The position numbers and the translations under genes are program-made. Of a DNA stretch of 64,000 bases, positions 26,074 through 37,987 are shown piece by piece (positions within the stretch are counted from its first letter, which is position 1; every line of letters starts with the position of its first letter). Under the pieces are notes generated by a model. That model saw nothing but the letters and a program-made list of their open reading frames with translations. It had not been told where the DNA came from and searched no databases. Origin of the DNA: Rikenellaceae bacterium (GTDB lineage Bacteria; Bacteroidota; Bacteroidia; Bacteroidales; Rikenellaceae); contig SUZO01000003.1 in assembly GCA_015059805.1 (NCBI GenBank), positions 1-64,000 on the forward strand, given 5' to 3'.

Positions 26074-26195
26074 GAAGTGCTTGCACTGCGACTGATATTG
26101 CCGAGGCGGAGCAGGGTCGGGTTGCCGAAGGCAAGCCAACGGCTCATTAAAATGAACCAAATTGTTGATAAATTGTTACATATTGTAAGTTATAT

Positions 26196-26227
26196 GTTGC
26201 TTCTTCGTGAAAATTTTGTTATATTTG
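26196..26227 (+). promoter_or_regulatory. Promoter of the V-type ATPase operon
   Basis: GTTG (26196-26199, one mismatch to TTTG), 20 bp and then TATATTTG (26220-26227) match the Bacteroidetes promoter pattern. The leader before the first ATG would be about 58 nt. Confidence 0.7.
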
Positions 26228-26288
26228 TGGCGATTTTTTGGGCGAGTTAGTAGTAAACAAAATAATTCTTAAAAATAATTACAATTTT

Positions 26289-26894
26289 ATGGAAAATTCA
26301 AAGTTAAAGGAACTTACTGAGCGCCTCTACGGGGAGGGCTTAGAGAAGGGTCGTGCTGAGGCTGAGCGTCTGTTGGCAGAGGCTCAGGCTAATGCAGCAA
26401 AGATTGTGGCAGAGGCAAAGGCTGAGGCTGCGAAGATTGTAAAGGAGGCTGAGACAAAGGCGGCTGATACTGCTAAGAACTCTATGACAGAGATCTCTCT
26501 TGCAGGTAAGCAGGCGCTTGCTAAGATTAAGACTGAGATTGCTGATGCAATCATCGCTCAGAGTGTTGGCAAGGGTGTGGCTGAGGCTATTGTTGATGCT
26601 CAGTTTGTAAAGTCACTGCTTCTTGCTGTAGCTGCTGCGTGGAACGGTGGTGGCAAGGTTGAGCTTACTGCTATGCTTCCTGCTGCTCTTGAGGCTGATT
26701 TTACTAAGGCATTTGAGGCTTCAGCTAAGCAGCTTCTTGAGGCTGGTATTGAGGTGGGCTACTCTAAGGATGTTCACACAGGCTTTAAGGTTTGCCAGAA
26801 GGGTGGAGGTTACTATATCACTTTCACTGAGGAATCTTTTGCTGCGCTTATGCAGGAGTATCTGCGTGAGAAGGTCGCTAAACTGCTTTTCTAA
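26289..26894 (+). CDS. atpE: V-type ATP synthase subunit E (peripheral stalk)
   Basis: Subunit E links the catalytic head to subunit I as part of the stator. The ATG at 26289 (MENSKLKELTERLYGEG) gives 201 aa; the frame is open upstream but without family likeness. Residues about 5-75 are a long Ala/Glu/Lys coiled coil with heptads (AEAQANAAKIVAEAKAEAAK). A globular C-terminal domain then contacts the head. It is the first gene of the seven-gene operon and lies 6 bp before the DUF2764 gene. No separate subunit G gene is present, so E may form the stalk alone or with another partner. Confidence 0.85.
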   Translation: MENSKLKELTERLYGEGLEKGRAEAERLLAEAQANAAKIVAEAKAEAAKIVKEAETKAADTAKNSMTEISLAGKQALAKIKTEIADAIIAQSVGKGVAEAIVDAQFVKSLLLAVAAAWNGGGKVELTAMLPAALEADFTKAFEASAKQLLEAGIEVGYSKDVHTGFKVCQKGGGYYITFTEESFAALMQEYLREKVAKLLF

Positions 26895-26900
26895 CAGCCT

Positions 26901-27731
26901 ATGTTCAGTAGTAACTATTATACACTCGTAGCAGGTCTGCGTGAGTATGCTCTGGATGCTGAAACCAAGGGTTTCGACATCACAGAGATACTTGCAGAGG
27001 TAGAGGAGTCGCTCAGTGCCAAGGATTGGAAGAGCGTAGAGCTTCTCTATGGCTACTACGATTGTGAGAATCTTGTTGCTCGTCATAATGGCAGCACGGC
27101 GCATAATGCTTTGTCTCGTCTGAGTGCTGAGCAGATTGCCTCAGAGCTTGAGAACCCAACACTTTTGCCAGCGCCGTTGGCAAAGGTTGTTCGTGCCTAC
27201 GCTGATCCAGAGGGTGAGGATGCAGAGGGTGTAGATACTTCGCTACCTTTTGCGGTTTCGCTCTTTGCTGCCTACTATGAGTTGTGCGCTGGCTCTGACT
27301 CTGCATTTTTGCGTAACTGGTCAGCGTCAGATTGTGCATTGAGGAACGTTATCTCGGCTCTTGTAGCTCGTGAGCGCGGGGTAGCTGTGGATAGTGTTAC
27401 TGTTGGTGGTGGCGAGATTGTGGAGCAGTTGCACCGCAGCTCTGCCGCTGACTTCGGTCTGCGTGGTGAGTTGAGCTATATTGATGCTCTGATTTCAGCA
27501 ATGGATGAGCAGAATATGGTTGAGAAGGAGCGTAAGATTGACCTTATTCGTTGGTCTGTAGCCTCTGAACTCTCTACATTTGACTACTTCTCATTGGATG
27601 CCGTTTTGGCATATCTTGTAAGGGTTAATCTCGTTGCTCGTTGGACTCTGCTTGATGCTAAGACGGGACGACAGATGTTTAACAAGCTTATGGCGGAGTT
27701 AGACGGTAAGCAATACATCGAGGAAAAATAA
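26901..27731 (+). CDS. DUF2764 family protein, V-ATPase operon member
   Basis: This 276-aa soluble protein is recognised as DUF2764, which regularly stands between E and A in Bacteroidetes V-ATPase operons. Key segments are the N-terminal NYYTLVAGLRE, LLYGYYDCENL and the helical C-terminus with DALISAMDEQNMVEKERKIDLIRW and FSLDAVLAYLVR. No gene resembling subunit C occurs in the operon. The position and all-helical character make it a candidate for the C (central-stalk connector) role; this is inference from context. It lies 13 bp upstream of the subunit A gene. Confidence 0.8.
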   Translation: MFSSNYYTLVAGLREYALDAETKGFDITEILAEVEESLSAKDWKSVELLYGYYDCENLVARHNGSTAHNALSRLSAEQIASELENPTLLPAPLAKVVRAYADPEGEDAEGVDTSLPFAVSLFAAYYELCAGSDSAFLRNWSASDCALRNVISALVARERGVAVDSVTVGGGEIVEQLHRSSAADFGLRGELSYIDALISAMDEQNMVEKERKIDLIRWSVASELSTFDYFSLDAVLAYLVRVNLVARWTLLDAKTGRQMFNKLMAELDGKQYIEEK

Positions 27732-27744
27732 ATACAAATCTATA

Positions 27745-29496
27745 ATGAAAACAACAGGAAAAGTTAGCGGTATCATCTCTAACATCGTAATTGTTCGTGC
27801 CGAGGGTGCAGTGGCACAGAACGAGATTTGCTATGTTTACTGTGGCGATACCAAAATGATGGCTGAGGTCATCAAGGTTATAGGCGAGGATGCCTATGTA
27901 CAGGTTTACGACTCTACCCGAGGTCTGAAGATTGGCGACCGCGTGGAGTTTGAGGGTCACATGCTTCAGGCAACCCTTGCACCAGGATTGCTCTCTAAGA
28001 ACTACGATGGTCTGCAGAACGACCTTGCAAAGATGGATGGTCTGTTTATCGACCGTGGCTCAATTACCGAGCCGTTAGACTTCAATAGCGAGTGGGAGTT
28101 CAAGCCACTTGCACAGGTGGGCGACAAGGTTTCTGCTGCCTCATGGCTGGGTGAGGTGCAGGAGCAGTGGATTGCTCACAAGATTATGGTTCCATTTGTC
28201 ATGACTGGCAACTATACTGTAAAGAGCATCGTTGCTGCTGGTACATATAAGGTTACCGACACTATTGCAGTGCTTGCGGATGTTGATGGCAATGAGTACA
28301 ACGTTACAATGGTGCAGAAGTGGCCAGTAAAGCAGGCTGTACGCTGCTATACAGAGAAGCCTCGTCCATCAAAGGTTATGGAGACTGGTGTTCGTGCTAT
28401 TGATACCTTCAACCCACTTGCTGAGGGTGGTACAGGTTTTATCCCTGGTCCATTTGGTGCAGGTAAGACCGTGCTTCAGCACGCAATCTCTAAGCAGGCA
28501 GAGGCAGATGTTATTATCATCGTTGCTTGCGGTGAGCGTGCAAATGAGGTTGTGGAGATTTTCAAGGAGTTCCCAGAGCTTATCGACCCACATACTGGTC
28601 ACAAGCTTATGGAGCGTACCATTATCATCTGTAACACCTCTAACATGCCAGTTGCAGCGCGTGAGGCATCAGTTTACACAGGTATGACAATCGGTGAGTA
28701 CTACCGCTCTATGGGTCTGAGAGTGCTTGTTATGGCGGACTCTACCTCTCGTTGGGCACAGGCACTTCGTGAGATGTCTAACCGCCTTGAGGAGCTTCCA
28801 GGTCAGGATGCGTTCCCTATGGACCTCTCGGCTATCATCTCTAACTTCTATGCTCGTGCAGGTCTTGTAAAGCTTACAAATGGTCAGACTGGCTCTGTAA
28901 CATTCCTCGGTACTGTATCTCCTGCGGGTGGTAACCTCAAGGAGCCTGTTACTGAGTCTACAAAGAAGGCTGCGCGTTGTTTCTACGCCCTTTCTCAGGG
29001 TCGTGCAGACTCTAAGCGTTACCCAGCTATCGACCCACTGGACTCATACTCTAAGTATCTTGAGTATCCAGAGGTTGAGGAGTACCTGGGTGAGAAGATT
29101 GAGAAGGGTTGGGTAGCTCTTGTTCGTAAGGGTAAGACTATCGTTCAGCGCGGTAAGGAGGCAAATGACCAGATTAACATCCTCGGTGATGACGGTGTAC
29201 CTGTAGACTACCACGAGCGTTTCTGGAAGAGCGAGCTTATTGACTTTGTCGTTCTTCAGCAGGATGCTTTTGACGATATTGATGCAAACTGTCCTATGGA
29301 GCGTCAGCAGATGATGTATAAGATGGTGCTTGATATATGCGACTACGACTTTGACTTTTCTGACTTCAACGAGTGTTCAAAGTTCTTCAAGGGTCTTATC
29401 AACCTCTTCCGTCAGATGAACTACTCAGAGTGGAAGAGTGAGAAATTCTATGACTATCAAAAGCAAATTGAGGAGTATGTTGCCTCTGCAAAATAA
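27745..29496 (+). CDS. atpA: V-type ATP synthase catalytic subunit A
   Basis: Subunit A hydrolyses or makes ATP. The 583-aa protein has a beta-barrel N-terminus and the non-homologous region characteristic of A subunits (about 115-190). The P-loop GPFGAGKT is near residue 234. The catalytic Glu region follows around CGERANEVVEIFKEFPEL, and SNMPVAAREASVYTG lies beyond. Length and order (E-DUF2764-A-B-D-I-K) are typical for Bacteroidetes. The gene for subunit B follows after 9 bp. Confidence 0.97.
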   Translation: MKTTGKVSGIISNIVIVRAEGAVAQNEICYVYCGDTKMMAEVIKVIGEDAYVQVYDSTRGLKIGDRVEFEGHMLQATLAPGLLSKNYDGLQNDLAKMDGLFIDRGSITEPLDFNSEWEFKPLAQVGDKVSAASWLGEVQEQWIAHKIMVPFVMTGNYTVKSIVAAGTYKVTDTIAVLADVDGNEYNVTMVQKWPVKQAVRCYTEKPRPSKVMETGVRAIDTFNPLAEGGTGFIPGPFGAGKTVLQHAISKQAEADVIIIVACGERANEVVEIFKEFPELIDPHTGHKLMERTIIICNTSNMPVAAREASVYTGMTIGEYYRSMGLRVLVMADSTSRWAQALREMSNRLEELPGQDAFPMDLSAIISNFYARAGLVKLTNGQTGSVTFLGTVSPAGGNLKEPVTESTKKAARCFYALSQGRADSKRYPAIDPLDSYSKYLEYPEVEEYLGEKIEKGWVALVRKGKTIVQRGKEANDQINILGDDGVPVDYHERFWKSELIDFVVLQQDAFDDIDANCPMERQQMMYKMVLDICDYDFDFSDFNECSKFFKGLINLFRQMNYSEWKSEKFYDYQKQIEEYVASAK

Positions 29497-29505
29497 TTTG
29501 GTACT

Positions 29506-30825
29506 ATGACAACAAGAGCATTTCAAAAAGTATATACAAAAATTGACAACATTACCAAGGCGACTGTCACCCTTCGTGCTACAGGCGTAGGTAATGATGA
29601 GCTTGCTACTGTGGGCGGAAAGCTTGCACAGGTAGTAAAGATTATGGGTGAGAATGTAACCCTTCAGGTCTTTGCAGGTACTGAGGGTCTTGCAACTAAC
29701 TCAGAGGTGGTATTCCACGGTGAGCCACCAAAGCTTAAGGTATCTGATAACCTCGCTGGTCGCTTCTTCAACGCATACGGTGAGCCACTTGAGGGTGGTG
29801 AGCAGCTTGAGGGCGAGGCTCGTGAGATTGGTGGTCCTACTGTAAACCCATTCAAGCGTCTGCAGCCATCTGAGCTTATCGCTACAGGTATCGCAGGTAT
29901 CGACCTGAACAATACCCTTGTAACTGGTCAGAAGATTCCATTCTTCGCCGACCCAGACCAGCCATATAACGCTGTTATGGCAAATGTGGCTCTGCGTGCA
30001 AAGGCAGATAAGATTATCCTCGGAGGTATGGGTCTGACAAATGACGACTTCCTCTACTTCAAGCAGGTGTTTGAGAACGCAGGTGCGCTGGACCGTATCG
30101 TATCTTTCGTAAATACGACTGAGAACCCTCCAGTAGAGCGTCTGCTTGTGCCAGATATGGCACTTACAGCTGCCGAGTACTTCGCTGTAGATAAGGGCGA
30201 GAAGGTGCTTGTGCTACTGACAGATATGACCCTCTATGCCGATGCGCTCGCTATCGTGTCTAACCGTATGGACCAGATTCCATCTAAGGACTCTATGCCA
30301 GGTTCACTCTACTCTGACCTTGCAAAGATTTACGAGAAGGCAGTTCAGCTTCCAAATGGAGGTTCTATTACAATTATTGCCGTAACAACCCTCTCTGGTG
30401 GAGATATTACCCACGCTATTCCAGATAATACTGGTTATATCACCGAGGGTCAGCTCTTCCTTCGTAACGACTCTGATACTGGTAAGGTTATCATCGACCC
30501 ATTCCGTTCACTGTCACGACTCAAGCAGCTTGTTATCGGTAAGAAGACCCGTGAGGACCACCCACAGGTTATGAATGCCTGCGTGCGTCTGTATGCTGAT
30601 GCTGCAAATGCAAAGACTAAGCTGGAGAACGGTTTTGACCTCTCAGATTACGACGAGCGTGCTCTTAAGTTTGCGCACGACTACTCAGAGAAGCTTCTTG
30701 CTATCGATGTAAACATTGAGATTACCGAGATGCTTGATACCGCTTGGGCTCTGTTTGCTGAGTACTTCTCAAAGGAGGAGGTTGCAATTAAGGCTGAACT
30801 TATCGCTAAATATTGGAAAGCATAA
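29506..30825 (+). CDS. atpB: V-type ATP synthase regulatory subunit B
   Basis: Subunit B alternates with A in the head and carries the non-catalytic nucleotide site. The 439-aa protein lacks a P-loop, as expected. It contains NPFKRLQPSELIATGIAGIDLNNTLVTGQKIPFF in two adjoining halves, and later SRLKQLVIGKKTREDHPQV. Both are recognisable B-type strings. The subunit D gene begins 6 bp downstream. Confidence 0.96.
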   Translation: MTTRAFQKVYTKIDNITKATVTLRATGVGNDELATVGGKLAQVVKIMGENVTLQVFAGTEGLATNSEVVFHGEPPKLKVSDNLAGRFFNAYGEPLEGGEQLEGEAREIGGPTVNPFKRLQPSELIATGIAGIDLNNTLVTGQKIPFFADPDQPYNAVMANVALRAKADKIILGGMGLTNDDFLYFKQVFENAGALDRIVSFVNTTENPPVERLLVPDMALTAAEYFAVDKGEKVLVLLTDMTLYADALAIVSNRMDQIPSKDSMPGSLYSDLAKIYEKAVQLPNGGSITIIAVTTLSGGDITHAIPDNTGYITEGQLFLRNDSDTGKVIIDPFRSLSRLKQLVIGKKTREDHPQVMNACVRLYADAANAKTKLENGFDLSDYDERALKFAHDYSEKLLAIDVNIEITEMLDTAWALFAEYFSKEEVAIKAELIAKYWKA

Positions 30826-30831
30826 TAACTG

Positions 30832-31445
30832 ATGGCAATCAAATTTCAATATAATAAGACTTCGCTTGGCGAGCTGGGTAAGCAGCTCAAGATGCGCCAG
30901 AAGGCACTCCCTACTATCAAGAGTAAGGAGTCGGCTCTGCGCCTTGAGGTAAAGCGAGCGAAGGACTCAGCCACACACTACCGCAAGCAGTACGACGCCC
31001 TTGTTGCGCAGTACGACTATATGGTATCGCTGTGGGGAGAGTTTGATTGTACACTACTCAAGATTTCGAGCGTTGAACTTCAAACGCAGAAAATCGCGGG
31101 AGTTCGTATTCCGCTACTTGGAGAGGTTATCTTTGAGGAGAAACCTTTTGACCTCTTCTCCTCTCCAGCATGGTATAGCGATGGACTATCGCTGCTCAAG
31201 CAGATAGCTACGCTGGGTATTCAGTCAGCTGTCTATACCCGCCAGATGGAGCTTCTGGACTACGCACGCCGCAAGACCACTCAAAAGGTAAACCTCTATG
31301 AGAAGGTGCAGATACCTGGCTATGAGGATGCCATACGTAAGATTAAACGATTTATGGAGGACGAGGAGAATCTAAGTAAGTCGGCACAGAAAATTGTAAA
31401 GACACGCCAGCAACAGCAGGCATCTGTCGGGGAGGGCAGCGCAGT

Positions 31446-31449
<4 letters not shown>
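30832..31449 (+). CDS. atpD: V-type ATP synthase subunit D (central stalk)
   Basis: Subunit D is the rotating central shaft. The 205-aa protein is mainly two long helices forming a coiled coil, with an N-terminal strand (TSLGELGKQLKMRQKALPTIKSKE in two parts) and a basic C-terminal helix. The stop overlaps the subunit I start by four bases (ATGA). No neighbouring subunit F gene, which usually binds D, is present. Confidence 0.88.
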
Positions 31450-33787
<2,338 letters not shown>

Positions 33788-33799
33788 TTAGTGCTACGA

Positions 33800-33844
33800 A
33801 AAAGAGAGGGGCTGTTCACAAATGTTGAACAGCCCCTCTCTTTT
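33800..33844. terminator. Bidirectional terminator between the ATPase operon and transketolase
   Basis: A perfect 19-bp stem (33800-33818 with 33826-33844) starts with AAAA and ends with TTTT and closes a 7-nt loop. It serves the plus-strand ATPase operon and the minus-strand transketolase gene, which converge here. Confidence 0.9.
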
Positions 33845-33860
33845 GGGTAATGTGCTAAGA

Positions 33861-35891
33861 CTACTTACCGAGGAGTTTCATAACCTCGTTGTAGACAGTC
33901 TCGCCGTTATAGCCGAACTCCTTATCCAACACTTTATAAGGTGCGGAGTGACCGAAGTGGTCAAGTCCGTGGATATTCTCAAGTGAACCTACAAGGCTGA
34001 GCAGTGTCACTGGCAGACCAGAGGTCATACCGTAGCGGATAGCGTCAGAAGGGATAACAGCCTCCTGATAAGACTTAGGCTGGTCGCGGAAAAGACCCTC
34101 ACTTGGAACGTCTACCACGCGCACGTTGATACCCTCCTTCTTCAGAAGCTCAGCACCCTCAACAAGTGTTGCCACCTCAGAACCTGAAGCCACCATAACA
34201 ACCTTTGGCTTAGCAGAGTCTACGACAATATATGCACCCTTCTGGCACTGCATAGCCTCGTCACGACGAGATGCGCTGAGGGTAGGGAGATTCTTGATAT
34301 TCTGACGAGAGAGGATAAGTGCCACTGGGCGCTGCTCCTCAAGGGCAATCTTCCACGCTGCGATAGTATCCTCGCCATCGGCAGGGCGGAGGACAACCAT
34401 TGAACGCTCACCCTGATGGTTGTGCAGATGCTCCATAAGGCGAATCTGTGCCTCCTGCTCTACTGGCTGGTGTGTAGGACCATCCTCACCCACGCGGAAT
34501 GAGTCGTGTGTCCAGATATAGATTACGTGCAGACGCATAAGGGCAGACAGACGCACTACTGGCTTCATGTAGTCTGAGAATACGAAGAATGTTCCGCAAG
34601 CAGGGATAACACCACCGTGCAGAGCCATACCGTTCATAATACAAGCCATAGTGAACTCTGAAACGCCAGCCTGGAAGAACTTACCGCTAAAGTCCCCCTT
34701 TGTAAATGCCTTAGTCTTCTTAAGGAAGCCGTCGGTCTTGTCCGAGTTAGAGAGGTCCGCAGAGGCAACAATCATATTCTCCACCTTCTCGCCATATACG
34801 CCCAGCACTGTTGCAGAGGCTGCACGTGTTGCCTGGTCAGGCTTCATCTCTATTGAGCGATAGTCAATCTGAGGCAACTTGCCAGAGAGGAACATGTCGA
34901 GCTTGCGAGCAAGGGCAGGGTTGGCAGCACGCCACTCAGCCTCCTCTTTCTTACGCTCAACCATCTCAGCGCGAAGCATAATTGCGCGGTCCTCGTAGAC
35001 AGCCTTGCTCTCGTTGAAAATTGTAAATGGGTTCTCAGCATCGCCGCCAAGGTTAGCTATAGTTGCTGCGTAGTCTGCACCAGCAGCAGAGAGGGGCTGA
35101 CCGTGTGTAGATACCTTATGCTCAAAGCTCTCGCCCTCAGCTGTCACAGCACCACGACCCATAACAGTTTTGCCGATAATAATTGTAGGCTTATCTGTAG
35201 GCTCGTTAGCCTTCTTAAGAGCAGCGCGAATCTCTGGGATGCTTGTACCGTCAATCTCAATAACGTTCCAACCCCAAGCTCTATACTTCATCGCTACATC
35301 CTCAGTATCTACCTCGTCTACCTTAGTAGAGAGCTGGATGTTGTTAGAGTCGTAGTACATGATGATGTTTGACAGACCGAGGTTGCCAGCAATACGACCT
35401 ACGCCCTGAGAAACCTCCTCCTGCACAGCGCCGTCAGAGATGTAGATATAGGTCTTATGTGCCATCCACTCACCAAAACGCGCAACCATGAATCGCTCAG
35501 CTATAGCTGCACCAAGACCCATTGCGTGACCCTGACCAAGAGGTCCAGAGGTGTTCTCTACACCACGCAAAAAGTCTACCTCTGGGTGACCAGGGGTAAT
35601 GCTGCCCCACTGGCGGAACTGCTGTAGGTCCTCCATGGTGTAGTGACCTGCAAGAGCAAGCACAGAGTAGAGCATAGGTGACATGTGACCTGGGTCAAGG
35701 AAGAAACGATCACGATAAGGGTAGAGCATGTTATCTGGGTCATAGCGCAGGAACTCTGCAAAGAGAACATTAACAAAATCGGCACCGCCCATAGCACCGC
35801 CAGGGTGACCAGACTTAGCCTTCTCTACCATTGATGCTGCAAGGATACGAATATTATTCGCCGCCTTTGCCAGTTGAATGTCATTAGCCAT
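33861..35891 (-). CDS. tkt: Transketolase
   Basis: Transketolase moves two-carbon units in the pentose phosphate pathway, with thiamine diphosphate. The ATG at 35889-35891 (MANDIQLAKAANN) gives 676 aa, the usual length. The 33-bp upstream extension overlaps the predicted promoter and cannot be translated. Motifs are AKSGHPGGAMGGAD near residue 27, GPLGQGHAMGLGAAI, the ThDP segment YDSNNIQLSTKVDEVDTEDV, and HDSFRVGEDGPTHQPVEQ in the pyrimidine-binding domain. It stands alone between clpX and the ATPase operon. Confidence 0.97.
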   Translation of the reverse strand: MANDIQLAKAANNIRILAASMVEKAKSGHPGGAMGGADFVNVLFAEFLRYDPDNMLYPYRDRFFLDPGHMSPMLYSVLALAGHYTMEDLQQFRQWGSITPGHPEVDFLRGVENTSGPLGQGHAMGLGAAIAERFMVARFGEWMAHKTYIYISDGAVQEEVSQGVGRIAGNLGLSNIIMYYDSNNIQLSTKVDEVDTEDVAMKYRAWGWNVIEIDGTSIPEIRAALKKANEPTDKPTIIIGKTVMGRGAVTAEGESFEHKVSTHGQPLSAAGADYAATIANLGGDAENPFTIFNESKAVYEDRAIMLRAEMVERKKEEAEWRAANPALARKLDMFLSGKLPQIDYRSIEMKPDQATRAASATVLGVYGEKVENMIVASADLSNSDKTDGFLKKTKAFTKGDFSGKFFQAGVSEFTMACIMNGMALHGGVIPACGTFFVFSDYMKPVVRLSALMRLHVIYIWTHDSFRVGEDGPTHQPVEQEAQIRLMEHLHNHQGERSMVVLRPADGEDTIAAWKIALEEQRPVALILSRQNIKNLPTLSASRRDEAMQCQKGAYIVVDSAKPKVVMVASGSEVATLVEGAELLKKEGINVRVVDVPSEGLFRDQPKSYQEAVIPSDAIRYGMTSGLPVTLLSLVGSLENIHGLDHFGHSAPYKVLDKEFGYNGETVYNEVMKLLGK

Positions 35892-35921
35892 ATATCTATA
35901 GGTTTTTTGGTTTCTATTATA

Positions 35922-35929
35922 CAAATATA
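35922..35929 (-). promoter_or_regulatory. -7 box of transketolase
   Basis: TATATTTG on the minus strand lies 30 bp upstream of the tkt start codon. A TTTG is present upstream, but at 23 bp instead of 19-20, so strength is uncertain. Confidence 0.55.
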
Positions 35930-35968
35930 GTCATTATTTTTAACTTTCCCATCAAAAGGGGTAAAAAT

Positions 35969-37255
35969 TTATGCACTTTGCTTTGTTAGTGTAGATGCTG
36001 AGTCCTGAAATTTCTGCTCGGCATACTCTTTAGTCACGGTAAATGATGAGATATCAGATGTCGGAGCCTCAAACATCAAATCCTTCATAATAGCCTCACA
36101 GATAGAGCGTAGACCTCGTGCACCGAGCTTGAACTCCATAGCTTTATCTACAATATACTCCAAAGTGTCGTTGTCAAAACTAAGCTCAATGCCATCCATC
36201 TTAAACAGGTGCTGATATTGCCTTATAATAGCATTCTTTGGCTCAGTGAGGATATTTCTCAGCACATCTCGGCTCAGTGGCTCAAGGTGTGTAATCACTG
36301 GTAGTCGTCCTACAAGCTCTGGAATGAGTCCATAACTCTTAATATCCTGCGGCTGAACATAGCGGAGCATATCCTCGCGGTCTATACTCTCGGTGTTTAC
36401 TCTGCCATAACCCATGGCACGAGTGTTTATACGCTGAGCAATGCGACTCTCAATGCCATCAAATGCACCACCGCAGATAAATAGAATATTCTTTGTATTT
36501 ACCTGCACAAACTTCTGCTCAGGATGTTTTCTACCTCCCTCAGGGGCTACATTGACAATAGTACCCTCTAAAATCTTGAGCAGTGCCTGCTGCACACCCT
36601 CGCCCGATACATCTCTGGTGATGCTTGGATTGTTACCCTTGCGAGCAATCTTATCTATCTCGTCAATAAAGATAATACCTCGCTCTGTAGCCTCAAGGTT
36701 GTATCCCGATGCTTGATAGAGGCGAGACAGAATGCTCTCTACATCTTCACCCACATATCCTGCCTGAGTGAGTACTGTGGCATCTACAATGGTAAATGGA
36801 ACCTCAAGCAGTCGGGCGATTGTCCTGGCAATCAGTGTCTTACCAGTGCCAGTAGGTCCTACAAGGATAATGTTTGACTTGTCAATCTCTACCTTATCAG
36901 CCTGCTCGTTGTTTGTGCCAATAAGGCGCTTATAGTGGTTGTAGACAGCAACAGCGATAGAGCGCTTTGCGCTATGCTGACCAACGATATAGGTATCTAA
37001 AAACTCCTTTATCTGCGCTGGCTTGAGCAGCTTGTCAGGGCTAAAACCCTTAGGGGTAGAGCTCTTTTGGGGGCTATTCTTTGTTGATGAGAGCAGGTTG
37101 TTGTTCGCCAAAGATTGATAACCCACCTCTATGCAGTCGTTACAGATTGTTGCGCCATCAGTGCCCTGAAAGAGCACCTCCACCTCATCTCTGTGACGAC
37201 CGCAGAAGGAGCAGTATCCCTCTTTGTGAGTCTGTTTATTGTTGTTTTTTGCCAT
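35969..37255 (-). CDS. clpX: ATP-dependent Clp protease ATP-binding subunit ClpX
   Basis: ClpX unfolds substrates and feeds them to ClpP. The 428-aa protein has the zinc-binding N-terminal domain with Cys15, Cys18, Cys38 and Cys41. The AAA+ Walker A is GPTGTGKT, the pore loop GYVGED and the Walker [11 protein letters not shown]. The RIAQRINTR and [10 protein letters not shown] regions of the small domain are also present. Two base pairs separate it from clpP, upstream in the same operon. Together with tig, the order tig-clpP-clpX is the common bacterial one. Confidence 0.98.
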   Translation of the reverse strand: MAKNNNKQTHKEGYCSFCGRHRDEVEVLFQGTDGATICNDCIEVGYQSLANNNLLSSTKNSPQKSSTPKGFSPDKLLKPAQIKEFLDTYIVGQHSAKRSIAVAVYNHYKRLIGTNNEQADKVEIDKSNIILVGPTGTGKTLIARTIARLLEVPFTIVDATVLTQAGYVGEDVESILSRLYQASGYNLEATERGIIFIDEIDKIARKGNNPSITRDVSGEGVQQALLKILEGTIVNVAPEGGRKHPEQKFVQVNTKNILFICGGAFDGIESRIAQRINTRAMGYGRVNTESIDREDMLRYVQPQDIKSYGLIPELVGRLPVITHLEPLSRDVLRNILTEPKNAIIRQYQHLFKMDGIELSFDNDTLEYIVDKAMEFKLGARGLRSICEAIMKDLMFEAPTSDISSFTVTKEYAEQKFQDSASTLTKQSA

Positions 37256-37257
37256 AG

Positions 37258-37908
37258 TTATCGTTTAGCTGCCACTTTATCAATAAGACCATACTCCTGA
37301 GCCTCCTGAGCAGTGAGCCAGTAGTCGCGGTCAGCATCGCGCTCAATGGTGGCAAAATCTTTACCTGTATGGTAGCTCAAAATGTCGTAAAGCTCCTTCT
37401 TGAGCTTGAGAATCTCACGAGCAGTAATCTCAATATCAGAAGCCTGACCCTGCACGCCTCCAAGTGGCTGGTGAATCATCACGCGAGAGTGTGGCAGTGC
37501 GCTACGACAGCCTGCTGCACCTGCTGCAAGCAGAACAGCACCCATAGATGCTGCCATGCCAATACACATTGTAGAGACTTTGCACTGTGCAAGCTGCATG
37601 GTGTCGTAAATTCCAAGACCCGCATATACGCCTCCACCTGGGGAGTTGATATATATCTCAATATCCCTTGTAGGGTCTGTAGACTCAAGGAAGAGAATCT
37701 GCGCCTGGATAATATTGGCTATATCGCTATCAATAGCGGTGCCGAGGAACAGAATGCGTTCCATCATTAGTCGGCTAAAGACATCCATCTGAGTGACATT
37801 GAGCTGACGCTCCTCAAGAATGGTTGGATTGATATAGGCACGATAGTCGTGCAGCGTTGTTGAACTGATACCGCAACCCTTAACGGCAAACTTTTCAAAC
37901 TCCTTCAT
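37258..37908 (-). CDS. clpP: ATP-dependent Clp protease proteolytic subunit ClpP
   Basis: ClpP is the serine peptidase barrel partnered by ClpX. The 216-aa sequence has the catalytic triad Ser121 ([10 protein letters not shown]), His146 ([10 protein letters not shown]) and Asp195 ([10 protein letters not shown]). The [11 protein letters not shown] loop and the C-terminal YGLIDKV are typical. A short N-terminal extension before the mature start is usual. Between it and tig lies a hairpin that may reduce read-through. Confidence 0.97.
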   Translation of the reverse strand: MKEFEKFAVKGCGISSTTLHDYRAYINPTILEERQLNVTQMDVFSRLMMERILFLGTAIDSDIANIIQAQILFLESTDPTRDIEIYINSPGGGVYAGLGIYDTMQLAQCKVSTMCIGMAASMGAVLLAAGAAGCRSALPHSRVMIHQPLGGVQGQASDIEITAREILKLKKELYDILSYHTGKDFATIERDADRDYWLTAQEAQEYGLIDKVAAKR

Positions 37909-37932
37909 AGTGTTGTCGTTTTATTGATAAAA

Positions 37933-37969
37933 AAGCCCTGCAAGGATAGTGCAAACCTCGCAGAGCCTT
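37933..37969 (-). terminator. Possible attenuator or terminator between tig and clpP
   Basis: On the minus strand an imperfect hairpin (AAGGCTCTGC with GCAGGGCTT and an inner AGG/CCT) is followed by TTTTTTATC. It lies just after the tig stop codon, where tig and clpP could otherwise be co-transcribed. Confidence 0.55.
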
Positions 37970-37987
37970 GTATATTATTGTGATTGA

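Larger units (their letters stand above)
25779..26195. other. Repeat-rich non-coding stretch
   Basis: No plausible gene is present. Two copies of CATTGAATAGC occur about 30 bp apart, each near a GC-rich hairpin (AGGGCT...AGCCC and GCGCGCTGTGCGCGC). The period-10 TGTCATTCAT array follows. From about 25,980 there is a further GC-richer structured block. The composition is unlike neighbouring intergenic DNA, and the layout suggests decayed or short non-autonomous mobile elements. Confidence 0.5.

Noticed and set aside
26721..27104. Minus-strand reading frame across atpE and the DUF2764 gene
   Set aside because: Antisense to two genes with clear family signatures; no promoter or domain.
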